A stretch of 64,000 bases of DNA from Gonapodya sp. JEL0774 (lineage: Eukaryota; Monoblepharomycota; Monoblepharidomycetes; Monoblepharidales; Gonapodyaceae): the NCBI GenBank assembly GCA_027604505.1, contig JADIIX010000068.1:1-64000 (forward strand), read 5' to 3'. Of this stretch, positions 24,976 through 37,222 are shown piece after piece; the first letter of the stretch is position 1, and every line of letters begins with the position of its first letter. The position numbers were made by a program, and so were the translations under genes. The notes under the pieces were generated by a model, which searched no databases, was not told the DNA's origin, and saw only the letters and a program-made list of their open reading frames with translations.

Positions 24976-27900
24976 CTACAAATTCTCAAGTTTCGGTGCA
25001 TCACCAAACACGTGATCGATAAGAGTCTTTGGCGTAGATATTCCGGTTGCGCCGACGATGACCTAAGACAATTTGACTCGCCATTTCTTGACGTCGCACT
25101 TCTTACTCCCTTCTGTGAGCTCCAACTCACCTCCACGTCACTCCTGTTAGCTGCCTTCACTGCGTCCTGGATCGCCTGTACTTCGTGAAACGAGATTCCA
25201 CCAAGTACGTAGACAATCAACACAGGGTACTGTCCTGCCGGGTGGAGTGTCGAGCTCACTGGCGTCGCGCTGCCACCTCGTGCTCGAGTAGATATATTTG
25301 TCGCGAGGAAGCGACTAATAAATGGTGAGACCCCAACACCCAATAGCGATCCCCCAAAACCGCAAAGTCTTCGACTACAACCCACCTAATTCCCCCCACA
25401 CCCATATTACCGAGGTAATTCATAATCCCATAACTCACATGCCACATATCCGCCTCGAATGTCTCCCCTGCTGTGGCGGTCGCCTGCACAGAGGCCAAGA
25501 ACTTAGAGCCATATCCCGCAACGCCAGAGGCGGACGTGGCAACGTAATTGGGAGCAAGGACGTCAGACACGATGCGGGCTACGAGGGGAAGTGGGTTCGG
25601 ATTGGTTGCCGTCGGATTGGGTCTTTCCCGCGCAGCGCCGGGGTTGAGAGCATGACAATGAGGGAATAGTCCCGCCACCAGTATTTCTTTATCTAACAAA
25701 CTCACCTATATCGAGCCAGCCGCCCCCTCAGCTTCGCCGCCTCCACCATCTTATCCAGCGCTTTCCCCACCCATTCAGCCGCGATCCTTCGTCGCCTTTC
25801 TCGTTCCGCATAGTCTGACCACGATGGGCTTTCCAGTGGAGTCCCGCTCGCACTCTTGTGGGTTGTGTGAGGTCTGTTTTCAGCGCCGACTGCCCCACCA
25901 GCATCACCTTTTTCCTCACCCCACGCCCAATCTGCATCGAAGGCCTCAATCTCATCACCTCCTACATCCCAGTCACCACTTGGATCAACAGCCTCCACTG
26001 GCTCCACTTTGACCTCGGCCAGGGCGGTTGTGCCCGATTTATCTGGAATTTTCTCCTCATCTAATCCTTTCCACGCTTCCAGCACACACCCCACCAACGC
26101 TTCCTTGATCCCAGCCACCTCAATCTCCCACCTCGTCTCATCCACTTCTCCAACCACCCCATGCCCGAGTCCCATTGCGTACCCGGCTAGACCGCATACC
26201 TCCCTCACCCTATCCCAAGTCCATCTGTCACCCCTTGCGGTACAACGATCTCGTTCCGCGGCGATAACAGCGGCGGCTTCGGAAAGCGCTGTAGAGGATT
26301 CCGAGTCCGGATCCCAATCATCACTCGTGTCCCATCCGGCGCCAGAAGAGGAATTCCAGCCTCCGCCACCACTGGCTTCCGCTGCAGCCAAAGCCAACAC
26401 TTTTTCTGCGGCTTGGATTTCCTCCCAACGTTCTCTGAGGGGGTGTTCTAGCACGGTGGCAACAGCGGCGGCGAGAGTGAGAATGGACGAGCGGGGAATG
26501 ATGGCGTCCGGAACGGAGTGGAACAGAGACAGGAGTTTGATAAGCTGGGCCGAAGTGGCACGACCGAGCATCTTAAGGGACGTGTTGGAGCGACAGCGAC
26601 CGGACGGACGTCGTGAGTGGAGACACGACAACCTGTTGAGACTCATTATTCACTCACTTTTGGCGGTTTATCTACCCCCTCACTGCTCGCTGCTAACGCC
26701 TCTTCCGCGACCCTCCTTCTCATCGCCGCCAGGCCTTCCTTTTCCGGCAGCCCAACCACCTCCCCCCACGCATCGCGGGCGTCTGCAGACCCCGCACGAG
26801 CGGGAGAGAAGCGAAACGAGGTGGCAGGGGTTGTTGCGGGGAGGAGAGGAACGGCTGGGAGAAGTGGTTGGAGGTTAGAGACGGGAAGCAGGGAGAATGC
26901 CAGGTGGAGTGGGTGGGACGGGTGAGAAAGAGGAGATGAGAGGTCGAGAGTCTGGGTGTGGAAAACGGTGCTCAATGTTTTGGCCCCTGTGGACCAAACA
27001 GGAAAAGCCACTCCACAATCACAGGTCAACAATCAACCCACTCTGTCGACCACTACCACTCCCGCCATACGGGCACTGGTTCGTCTCCCACGATCTGTCG
27101 AGGTACGGGCTAGATAGCGCGCGAGTTCGAGTGACGCGGGGCCGAGGGCAAAAAGGTGGTCCTGGACGTGGAGGCTGTCCAAGAGGAGAGAGAGAGGGTT
27201 CGTAGCGTCTGGAGGAAAATGGGGGGACCATTTCAGAAAATTGGATGAACCGGGAAGGCAAAACTGACCGGAATCGAGCTGAATCAGATTCGATGTCTGC
27301 AACAGCGCATCATATTTCGATAATTTGACTTCGTAGGTGTGCTTCCCTCCTCCAGTCCCCAAACTACAGACATCACCACAACGCCGATGCACCGAAAAAA
27401 TTTCGTAGCAAAACTCACTCCCTGTCATTCCAGTGCCCGGCCACACACGTTCAGTTCCGGTGGTGATGAATAAGCTGGGTGTGATTTGAGCCCAGGCGAG
27501 CGGTGCGTGTCCGATATGTGCGGCTGCGGGTGCGGGTGAGAGACTTTCAAATACGTCCGTGAAAGTTACGACGGAAAAGGGACAAGTTGACCGGTGTGAA
27601 ACCGAACTCACGAATGTCGGCGGTTTGGGTTTTCGTTAATCCACTCCACGATCAGAGCCTCCACAGCAGCAAAGGAGGCGGGAAACCCAAGCCAGTCCAC
27701 AGCAGCAATTTGAGCGAGGTCGGACTCGGGTTTGTAAAGCGCGCCTGTTTCGAGGTCGCGCTGGAGGGTCACCACATGTTCTTCGCGCAAAAAGCGGTGT
27801 GCATCTTCAGAAACGGCAGAAAAAACGGAGCAAGTGGAAAACGAGCTAGAATGAGAAGTGAGAAGGTGCTTAACGGCAGGAAGTGCTTCCGGTATTGCGG

Positions 27901-28366
27901 AGGCGAGGAGAAAAGTGACGGAAGGGGGATCAGGGAAACTGTGCATCAATCGCCAGTCCCCAAACCATGAACGGAAATACCGTGATTTTATCAGCAATTT
28001 TCTACCAAGCTTTCTGTAATACACATAAAACAAGACTTACAAGAGCGCTCCTGCTTTCTTTTGGCGGTTCCTCTTTTCGAGATTACTCTGCATATCTTCG
28101 ACATCTCTTACTGTTGTTGCACCGGCATCAAGCAATCCCGCCACGCCTCCCTGCAAATTCCATGCGAGCGATGCCGCCGCACCCGCGTCAATGTAAACGA
28201 CGGATCCGTCACAGGCTTTGAGCCAAGGAGCATTCTTATCCGTGAAGACACGGTCCGTCGCAGTTGTCAAAAGCGATGGCGGGACTGTCGCGTGTGGGGG
28301 AACAGGCGATCCAGACGCTGAGGGGGTGGCTGATCGCGGACGGCGTGAATTCGGACTGGACGACAT
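24976..28366 (-). CDS. SCFD2: Sec1/Munc18-family protein, SCFD2-like
   Basis: The family signature is in the last exons: YPVLIVYVLGGISFHEVQAI, then across the final intron VIVGATGISTPKTLIDHV, with the stop at 24976. Sec1-family proteins regulate SNARE assembly. This divergent branch is linked in animals to Golgi-ER traffic, and that role is inferred here. The first exon is 28366-28041. Later exons carry PSVTFLLASAIPEALPAVKHLL (about 27930), HIGHAPLAWAQITPSLFITTG (about 27500), a long helical region (26646-25702) with an acidic Trp-rich insert, and SDVLAPNYVATSASGVAGYG (about 25570). Exon joins in the middle are approximate. The 5' end faces the F-box/WD40 gene 107 bp away. Confidence 0.75.
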
Positions 28367-28473
28367 TCAAATTGTTGCGCATGTTCTTCACCTGTGTGAT
28401 GAGATTACATAGCACAACCACAGCCCAACACTTCAGCATTCACGTTACAGCGGTTTTGTACCTCTTTGGAAAA

Positions 28474-30887
28474 ATGAGCAAGAATATCCCCTCTCAGCTC
28501 GAGGAATTACTTGCCCTCCAATCTCCGTCAAATCGCCGGGCTATGTAAGTGCGGGGACGGTGTCTTTGGGACAGAGACTTGAACTTGTGGAAACAAGTCA
28601 ATCAATCGAGTTGGCGCTCGAAAAATTGCATTTGAACCCTTGGAATCACACTTAAACTCTTCGTCCGCTTGGATTCTTCATCGCCACAAGGCTTACCGCC
28701 CTTCTTCCTACCCTACCACCCTCCGAGCTCTTTGTGCTTCGCAATGCGCTTTCGAGTCCTGCTATGGCGATCGACCTCGTCTCCGCCCTTCCATTGGAAC
28801 TCTCTTTAAGAGTACTAAGTAGACTTGACGTGCAGACAGTAGGTCGAGCGGAGAAGGTGGGTGGGGTCGTCTGGCCACTGTTAAGACGGAGTGAATATTC
28901 ATGATTCCTGGTCTTAGACATGTTCCAGATGGTTGAATCTCATCAAATCAACGAATACGTGGCGTACCCGATATCTTGGGCTCATTCGACCCTCCGACGT
29001 GGACTTGCACGTACCACCTTCTCTCGCACCCAAAATGAGCACTGCCTTCAATGTGTTCCCACCACCCATTCTTTCCTTTCCTCCCCCTCCGTCTATCAAC
29101 AATCCGTTTAGCGAGGCTGCTTGCTCTTCCGGCGTCATCCCCCCGTACAAGCTGCTCTGCCGCCACCGTCACCTCGCGGATCGAGGGTGGCGCTCCGGGG
29201 AGCCGAAACTTCTGGGGAGGCTTCGAGGCCACCGCGATAAAGTAACGGCGGCCTTGTTCTTGGGTGTCGTGGGGGTGGTGTCACCGATCGATGCAAAAGC
29301 TGCCACTGAGATTGTCAAGTGGGATTCACGAGTTGGAGAGGTGAGTTCGAAGAGCAGAACCATCGGAAACCTGCATTCGAACCCCCACGATTCGACAATT
29401 TCATGCTATGCCTTTGTCGTCCCTTGATACACGTGGCCGCTCCCACTCGAATCCCCACCGCGTCATCTCATCACAAAGGCTCCTCTACTCATCACCGCTT
29501 CCGCCGATAAATCCATCCGTCTATGGCACCTCAGTCCCCCCTCACCACTCGTCGTCCTGCCGTCCACCCACTCACTGTCGTGTATTGCAGCTGACGTAAA
29601 GACGACAGTCTGCGAAGAGGAACGTGATCCGAAAAGGAGCTCCAAAACTTCCACACAGATTGTCAGAATCGTCGCCGGGTCGTTCACTGGTCTTGTGACG
29701 CTGTTTGTGCTCTCGGTGGAGACAGGGCCGGATGCTTCCGTCACGGTCACTGCTTCGGCAACCCGGCCGCCCAAAACCACCATCACAACTCGTTTGCGTC
29801 TCCTCTCCGTTCGTTCGCTGGGTCAGATATCCGGCTCTCCGATACTGGGCGTGAAGCTTTGGGGATCATGGGTATTCGCCGTGTCAGCTTCTGGAGTAAA
29901 GGGCATTTGTGTAGGCTTGCCCGAGTCTGTAAAAGTCGATGAAGTGATTGTGGGACCTGCCTTTGATTTGATCAAAGTGAGTGCAGGGAGATGTGGCGGC
30001 TTCAACCAGTTTAAAATGTATCTCACCTAACGAGTTGACTCACTTTGGCTCCCCAGCCACCCGCCGACAAACAGTACATCTACCACTCCATTTTACCCAT
30101 CACACTACCACCCGATCATTCGCACCACGACTTGTCTTCACCACGCTCCTACCTTGTCGTCCTCGCAGGCGAGGTCACGGACAACGAGCCCGGCGAAGAG
30201 CAAGGAACGGACAGACTCATCATCATCGACATCTCATCCTTCACAGCGGCCGAACCGCCTGACGATTTCCGAACGTCCAACCCCACAAAGCCTCAGGTTG
30301 TTGCCCGAGTGGTGATGGTGGGTGGATCCATGGGGAACACCGCGGCTGGACCCGATACGATAAGAGGGATGTACGCTCGGCGACAGCGAAGGCGAACAGG
30401 GCAGACTGACGATGTGGTGATCACGGTGGTCTGGTCGAAAGGACGGACGGTGTCGGTCGTGATGTCCGATGTGCTCGAGGTCAGCACAGCCAGTGGATCC
30501 AACGCCCGTCCTCCTTGCTGGTCACGCACATTCACGCTGCAGATTTCTTCCCTGCGGAATCCTGGTGCCCCTGCGTGGGAGGACGTTGTCTCATGCGCAC
30601 ACGACAGCGGACACACGGTGTGGATACAAAAGACGCTGTGGGGGTGGTGTGACGAACTTGACGTCGATGTAAAAGAGGAAGGATCCGGATCCCCTTCCAA
30701 GGCGAGTAAGGCGCGGTTTTCGAGGACGTTCGACGCCCCTGAATGTATCGCTGTGGACGGGGACCTCGTGGCGGTGGGAACGGGACATAAAGTGGTGGAC
30801 GTGATGTTGTTTGGTGCCGTGGGGTCCTCTGGATCGGCCTCTGAAGGCGAAGGAACAAAAAGAAGACGGTTCACCACCGGCGAGTAG
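28474..30887 (+). CDS. F-box/WD40-type protein
   Basis: Five exons, 28474-28544, 28691-28856, 28918-29340, 29479-29976 and 30057-30887, sum to 1989 nt (662 residues) with all phases agreeing. The F-box is assembled across two introns: IDLVSALPLELSLRVLSRLD, then RAEKTCSRWLNLIKSTNTWR. Beta-propeller blades follow, seen in LRGHRDKVTAALFLGVVGVV, IVKWDSRVGE and LITASADKSIRLWHL, and in GSPILGVKLWGSWVFAVSAS. Such proteins present substrates to SCF ubiquitin ligases through the propeller. Blades past the third are poorly conserved, and the last exon carries long acidic and basic insertions. The substrate is unknown. Confidence 0.85.
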
Positions 30888-31231
30888 GGGACATCCTGGG
30901 GCACCTGGAGCGTTTGAGCTTCGTGGAAGGATCGCATATCTCCTTCCATTCCCGTGCAGGAACTGATGCTCTCGGTGCTAGAATATCGGTCTAGTGTATG
31001 AAACTGTCTGAATGTTTGTGTACAAATTGTTCGCATCACATTGGAATCAGATCTCTTCCTGTCGCTCAACTTGATATCTTCGAGCAAGCAATTGTTTTAC
31101 TTTTTCTATTACTTTGCCAATATTTCTACTGTGGTGATTACTATTCCTTTTCAGATGCGCACGTTGTATGCGATTTGCCGTGCTTGGTGATTCCAGATTT
31201 CCACGTGTCGTTCAGTCATACCCACCTCTGG
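30888..31231. other. Short convergent intergenic stretch
   Basis: About 340 bases lie between the stop of the F-box/WD40 gene and the stop of the convergent FAM72-like gene. It is AT-richer than its surroundings. I see no other feature. Confidence 0.4.
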
Positions 31232-32763
31232 TTATCTCCACCCACCCTCCCCCACCCACCTCGTCTTTCCACCACGTTCCAACTCCTCTGCCCACTGGTA
31301 CCTCGAGACCGCATCAGCCGGTTCGTCGTTACATGAACCAGCCTGGTCACCACGACCACCACCACTCACACCACCAGTCAGTCCACCCCGTGCGGCCCTC
31401 AAATCTCCCCAGGTGAGTAATCCGCCGCGAGATGGGTGCTTGACGTCTGAGGCGTGGACGGAATCGGTGGGGAAGAACCTACGCGGGAAAATCACACAAA
31501 ACACACATTGGGCCCCTGAGCAGCACCAGACCCGTCCCGCACTCCTACTCCGAACAACTCACCACCTCCACCGAGTCATGCCACCTGTAGGCACGACGTC
31601 GACTGTGGGACCTGTGGCAGCTTGACGGAATATCCGGGACCGGGACGACGGGTGACATTGTGCGCAAGGAGACGCGACGTGGCGGGCCAGAGGAGTGCCA
31701 CTGCGGGGGGGGGGAGCGGTGGGTGTCAGCGGGGTTAGACACCGCGTGGTTTTGCGTGGCGAGTGCGGACAATGTCCGTGGGAGGTGACACGTACCAGCC
31801 TAGACATGCTGCGCTGCGGAGGGTGCAGGAGCACGGTTGGGGGGAGAGAGTGCGGGGAGGAGTTGGTGCGGGGGAGCGAGGGAGAAGGTGGAGTCTGGGG
31901 TGTGAAAGAGACGATCAAGAATACAAGTGAGACACGCTGAAGCACCGTCCGAACAAGATCGCATCCGGGTTAGTGCCCCGTACTGTCGATCCCAAAGATG
32001 AAGTGTTTGAATTGCGGGGAGAAACATGACGGTGCCACACATTGGACCACGGTACATCCACCCCCCGCGTCCGAGATTTCCCACGGTGCTCTGATCCCAG
32101 AGGATGAACTTACCCAGCAGGCGCTTCATCGGTCGCGTAACACGTCCTGTCGCTGCCCTCTGCAATCACCCCCCCGTCCAGCCAGCTCGGCGCCACCGCC
32201 GACGCCATACCGCCCGCTCCAAATCCAGATCCGGATCCGGCTCCAACTATTTTCGCCGCGGTAGAGCAAACACTGACTCCGCAGTGCGCGCACTCCAGAC
32301 GAAGTACGGGTGCCGAATCTTGTGCTTCGAGTGCCGACGTACCCAAGGTTGCCAATGAGAACTCGAAGCGGCCCCATTCCTGCTCTCGTCGATCGATTCT
32401 AGCCCTGATGTTGTTCGCTGTATTGCTGGTATCCCTCTCTCTCTCCCTCTCCCTCTCTCTCTCCCGCTCGCTCTGTATGCTACGAGGGTTGGCCAGGCTG
32501 TCCATACCGTTGGCGCGCCTGGACAGTCCCAGCAGCGTTTCAATCTGGAGTTGACGATGTTGGGATCTGGGTCTGGGAACGGGGCCCGGAGTTTGAGAGG
32601 TGGAGATTGGCAGGTGGGGACCGAGGCCTGACTGGTGTGAGGAGGGCAGGGAAGACTGGACTGCAGAGAGGGATCTGGCGAAGAGCATTCTGGTGGATGC
32701 TGTGGATCCCAGGAGGAGGGAGCGTGGTGCTGTGGGGCGGGGAGTTTCGGGCAGAGTTCGCAT
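31232..32763 (-). CDS. Probable FAM72-like zinc-binding protein
   Basis: The N-terminal part (start at 32763) is low complexity and includes an Arg-Glu dipeptide run from a CT microsatellite. It leads into LRLECAHCGVSVCSTAAKIV and, after a glycine-rich insert, CYATDEAPAG at a GTAAGT donor near 32112. This resembles the FAM72 opening, with its Cys pair and later 'STD-x-PP'. Further pieces match in order: RHVASPCAQC near 31670 resembles the family's 'YHV-x-PC-x2-C', RWHDSVEV near 31570 sits where 'W-x-FH-x-V' is expected, and GGLLTWGDL near 31420 resembles the terminal 'LLWGNL'. These lie in different frames, so small introns or sequence errors must intervene. Family function is poorly known. 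The call is by weak local similarity. Confidence 0.45.
32430..32472. repeat. CT/GA microsatellite
   Basis: An imperfect run of CT dinucleotides with CCCT interruptions. It lies inside the FAM72-like gene, where the minus strand reads it as an Arg-Glu dipeptide run. Confidence 0.85.
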
Positions 32764-33183
32764 GGCAGGAGAGGGGGAGCAAAGGCGGGAGCAGATTGGG
32801 GGGGGGTGGCAGCAGCAGCGGGGAATTCGAGCGTGATGCTTGATTGATTCCGTTGATGATGCGGAGCTGCAGTGGGAATCCGGATGATGGCGCAATCGCT
32901 GATGGACACAATTCGGGTGTCCACGATGAATCCAATATATTGGGTGTTGGCCAAAGGTGATCGAAATCCATCGCTGGTTGATCGACCCGCAACCTCCCAA
33001 TATATAAAGGGTTCCACGCCCACACTTCAACTTTATTTAATCCACTCGACAGTGACTCCTTCCTGCTCTTCTGGTCGCAGTTAATTTCGACCTTATGATG
33101 AATTTTATTTCTTTCTTTACCCTTCCTAGAGGCTTTCATCGAGCTTGGTGGCGATCCAGAGGCTGATAGCAAACTTTTGGAGA

Positions 33184-33431
33184 ATGATTCCAGCCGCAGA
33201 CACCGAGGGTGAGAGCAGTATTGTGGATATCGAGCTTCTCTATACTGGGTGATGGACTAATGTTTTTGATAGTTGAGGTTGGTCCTTCTCGGACTAGTAA
33301 GTGGAGTCTGTTGTTGGGTCCAACTAAATGAATTCGATTGATTCATTCCCTCTGTCCACACAGAGCTCCCGACCTACCGCTATGACCACCACGTGTATTT
33401 TAAGGACTATGATGATGAACGGACGCAGTGA
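33184..33431 (+). CDS. Possible 38-residue microprotein in three exons
   Basis: Three tiny exons, 33184-33208, 33273-33296 and 33364-33431, join in matching phase with GTGAGA and GTAAGT donors and good AG acceptors. The product of 38 residues is acidic and aromatic (MIPAADTEVEVGPSRTK then LPTYRYDHHVYFKDYDDERT) and ends at TGA. I recognise no family. The natural composition across both junctions argues for a real spliced message, but these could also be leader exons of the downstream SH3 gene, since a donor-like GTGAGT overlaps the stop. It is divergent from the FAM72-like gene. Confidence 0.4.
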
Positions 33432-33753
33432 GTTTTCAGGAGTAACTATATGCGTGAGCCGTGTGGGGAGTGGTGAGTTGGGTCAGGATCACTCTAGTTA
33501 CTGCTCCCTTATGCCACGCATTGTCATGTCAAAGCCAAACCTGTATCTATAAATATGAGAGAACCAAGTCGCTTGACACACCCAGAGGAGGAAACGGCGT
33601 CATTCATTCATGTATATTTCGTAGGCCTAATCTCTCCCCCAACCCATCGCATCTTCCAACAAATCGCAGCTGGAGGGGCTGGGGATCCGGATCCAACGAT
33701 CGACCCCGTGTGAACCAACGAACCAATGTAATTCCTGTCGCTGTCGTCAACAG

Positions 33754-36587
33754 GCCTTCTTGGATTTTTTGCTTGCAGCCACTACTCTTTTTACATTATC
33801 CGCTCCACTTACCGCTGCGCAAAACCGCGCGAATGGTTCCAAAGTGTGTCAAGGAAGTTGTATCGACGTTTCCTTTGATGTTGTGAGTTGGTGCTGCACT
33901 TGACCGTCGACGGCGTTCGACCATAAAACACCGCCGTTGCGTACCTTACTTGCCGTCTCGTCTGCATCGCCTGAATCTTGCAGTGTCCCCCAAGCGACGA
34001 TGCGAATTTAGCCGTGGCGTGCTTCCCTCCCCAACTGTGCTGCTCAGTATGGTTGCTGCGACGTGGCCACACCACCCCCACCACCTGCAGTTCCGCCACC
34101 AACTCCCCCACCGGCCCCACCGCCTCCGCCACCTCCTCCAGTCGCCCCAACTCCGCCCCCACCAACAGCACCACCACCACCTCCTCCGGTCTCCGTCACT
34201 CCTCCCTCTCCGACTGTCATTCCGCCACCCCCTCCTCCAGCCGTCGTCCCCACTCCGCCTCCCCCTGCTGTTGTACCTCCCCCATCAAGTGAGTCTCACA
34301 CCAGGGTCTTCTGTCCTTCTTATGTATTGTCCAAACACGCCATTTTGCCAACTCTCCACTTTGAAGCACAACCATCACCCTCTGCTCCGGCCGCTTCAAC
34401 GGGTGCAGCTCAAACACCACCACAGGCTGCTGAGTCAGCTGTTGCACAACCTCCGCCAGCGTCTCTACCGAGCGGGACTCTCACTCCCAACAGCGTGACA
34501 GGGGCTGTGTGTAAGTCGCACATCGTCCGATCATGTCCGCAACACAAACTCACAATATCACAACGGATCGCCCACCAAACGACCCGCATGACTCGTACTC
34601 TTCCGCTCGCCCCAGCCTCCATCGCGACCCAATCCTCCTCCCCCGGCAACGTGAATACCAACGACACCTCCTCCTCTGGCTCCACCGTCGGATCCGGACC
34701 TACCACAGGCCAAGGATCCGCCCCAGGCGTCCCTGGATCGATCGACGCGTCCACGACGGGGAACTCGAGTCTGGCCGGCACGGGGATCGGCGCGGGTGCG
34801 GGGCCAGCGGCCGGGTTGGGAACCAGTGGGTCTGGAGGTGGGCTCGCCGGTCCAATTGGTGGGGCAGTGGGTGGGACTGTGGTGCTCTTGGTCGGTGGGC
34901 TTGTGGCGGGACACATCGGGCCGGTGAGTGGCTTTCCACAGTTCATATCGCGACAGTCCCAATCTCGAGGTGTCTGATTCTTTCTTGTTTAATTGGCTCA
35001 GTCAGCAACCAACTTTCTACTGAAGAAACCACAACTGGTTCCCAATTCCCACAGTCATTACCGCACACACCAAGCGATCCGACCAAAAATGTGGATGATT
35101 CTTCGTCTCCGCTCGTCGACTTTGAGACAAAAAGCAAGAACCATGACGCTTGGAGCATCGGAGAGGGAAGGTCGTGCCCACGTCTCACTCGACGATGCAA
35201 GGTCACGGGCCCACGGATCGACAAATAGTTCCACTCTCAGCGATGCAAACGTGTCTGTCGAGAAGACATCCAGCTTGCACCTTGGCACTATGGGACCCGG
35301 ATCGTGGAGTTGGAGCCGACCAGAAGAAACTGCGCACGTAAGACGGCTCCGCGGAAGACAATATTCCATTCCATTCGACTGACGTCATCAACCTACGTAT
35401 TTCATATTCGTTGTCTGGACTATGGGTCATAATCCCACAGATCCACGTATGTCTCCAAAAGTCGTCTGAACTCCAAATTTGGGTTGCCGTGTGTCATGCT
35501 CGCCTAAACCATACCGGAAACTACAGCCTCTCTTCCATTACTTTGCAGCCCCTCTCAACTTACTTGGGGAACCCACTCTGCCGTACCAAGGGAAGCCGTG
35601 GGGAGTGATCGACAAGGTAATTGGAAAGTGCCCGTAACAGCTCGAACCAAACTCAAGGTCGCGTTTTATGGTCCCTTTGACAGTACAACCCGGTGCAGGA
35701 AGATGAGATCGCTTTGTTCCCCTTGAACAGCGTCAAAACTTGCAGGTTCTTTTCCGGGACCGTTGGGGGTTCGGAACAAATGTGGGTTGCAGATTTGATT
35801 GATCATTACTTAAATTGCGGGAAAGACTTACACGAGACTCTCGATCGTCAGCTTACAACTAGAGCGATTGGCATGTTGTGAGTACCCCCAACCAACAACA
35901 ACGCCATTGGGTTACAGTAACATCAATTATCCCATCAAATGACGGGATCATAACACTATGAGCCCTGTGTGAGTTGTCTTCCGTAAATTTGTACATTAAG
36001 CACATTGCTTGGTGCTTAACAATATTCACCCGAATAAGCAGCGACTGCCTCGACGTTTCTCCTTTAGGCATGTTTCTTCCAGGGTCTGGTTCTCGCCCTG
36101 CCGCCAGCCGGTCTGTCAACAGTGGAAGCAACCACTTGTACCGCAACGCCACTCCGCAAACCAACAGCACGTCAAACCTCAGTCAGGTGTGTTCGTCTTC
36201 ACCAAGCGACGTGGCCGTGGCCTCACCTCCGTTTACTTGACGCTTTAATCTCAGCATTCGGCCGAGAGCCTTTCTAGATTCGACGTTCGAGGTCCCGACG
36301 GCTACGTTCTCCCAATCTCACAGCAGAGCTTTCACTCTGGAATGGTCCGCCCCTCCCACTCGGACTATGCCCGTTACCATTCGTCTGCCATGCCCCTCAT
36401 ACCCACGGAAGTAGTCGGCTTGAGATCAATTGGAGCACTTTTGGCGGCTACTGGATCAGGCTCCGGATACCCTAACACCCTTCGATCCAATTTCGCGAGT
36501 GGTCCGCCGAGAACGGTCTCTCAAAGATTCATTGTTGGAGATCAGCATGAGCATTTGAGCATAACACCTCCCAGTCGCGCTGTTTAG
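33754..36587 (+). CDS. Membrane-anchored SH3 protein with signal peptide, frame broken
   Basis: The layout suggests a cell-surface protein with an internal signalling tail. A hydrophobic leader (LDFLLAATTLFTLSAPLTAA) and a Cys pair lie at 33757-33882; the start codon is not found. Exon 34012-34288 has a Cys-rich segment (NCAAQYGCCD) then about 70 residues of polyproline. Exons 34367-34510 and 34616-34923 add a Ser/Gly-rich stalk and one transmembrane helix (GGAVGGTVVLLVGGLVAGHI). The cytoplasmic part (from 35002) is Ser-rich and ends in an SH3 domain: VIDKYNPVQEDEIALFPLNS, then FRDRWGFGTN, then LTTRAIGMFSDCLD across the last introns. The first two SH3 parts are in different frames near 35735. 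Another mismatch lies between the exon ending 35337 and the one at about 35551. Confidence 0.6.
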
Positions 36588-36682
36588 CAAATTCCGTGGA
36601 CCAAAAATTATTTTTGTCAAGATCTGCCAAATAACATGTTTGCTTGTATGTATGTGAACCGGTCAGTGGATACCGGTGGAGG

Positions 36683-36930
36683 TTGGGGGAAGAAGGAAGA
36701 GAACAGGGGGGGGGGGGGGGGGGGGGGGGTTTGGAACCAAAAAAAAATACGCAAAAAAAACACAAGTTTCCGAAAAAAAAAAAAAAAAGAGAAAACNNNN
36801 NNNNNNGTCGTGCGGGTTGGTGTCGTGGTGTGGGGTGTTCGTGCGGCGGGGAGGCTCGGGCGGTCGCGGGGGCGCCGGGCGGCCCGGGGGGCGGGGGCCG
36901 CCGGCGGCGGGGTTTGGAAGCACAAGGACT
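36683..36930. other. Assembly gap flanked by homopolymers and GC-rich sequence
   Basis: A run of about 23 G (from 36706) and several A runs lead into 10 Ns at 36797-36806. About 110 bases of very G-rich sequence follow. This is unlike the rest of the window and looks like low-quality read ends scaffolded together. Genomic content here should not be trusted. Confidence 0.85.
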
Positions 36931-37222
36931 TTCGCTATCACTTCTCTCGTTTCCGTTCAGAGAAAACAAAGGAGAGAAGCACGTAGTTCGGCAGACTATC
37001 ATAATTAAATTTTCGTACACCGAAACCTGGACCTTTGTTGCGACCAGTGCCTATGTGCGTGGTCGGTCTTTGATTCTGCTAGTTACATTTCGACTTGCCT
37101 AATGCGTTGTTTGACGTATATACATACATTGAATATGTGAAACGCCGTTTGAATGGAAGCGGTAGTGGAACACCATTTCTCAGTCCTCTCCTCGCCCCCC
37201 AAAAATACGTCGGCTGCAGACG

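Noticed and set aside
29370-29400. A GGGTTCGAATG-like string resembling a tRNA B box on the minus strand
   Set aside because: No matching A box, acceptor stem or cloverleaf could be drawn around it, and it lies in an intron of the F-box/WD40 gene.
31998-32060. Zinc-knuckle-like CLNCGEKHDGATH on the plus strand, suggestive of a retroelement gag
   Set aside because: The final Cys of a CCHC knuckle is missing, there is no adjacent gag or pol sequence, and the region lies within the FAM72-like gene on the other strand.
36807-36930. The very G-rich block after the Ns as a possible rRNA or CpG-island-like element
   Set aside because: It matches no rRNA segment I recognise and directly borders low-quality homopolymers, so an assembly artefact is more likely.
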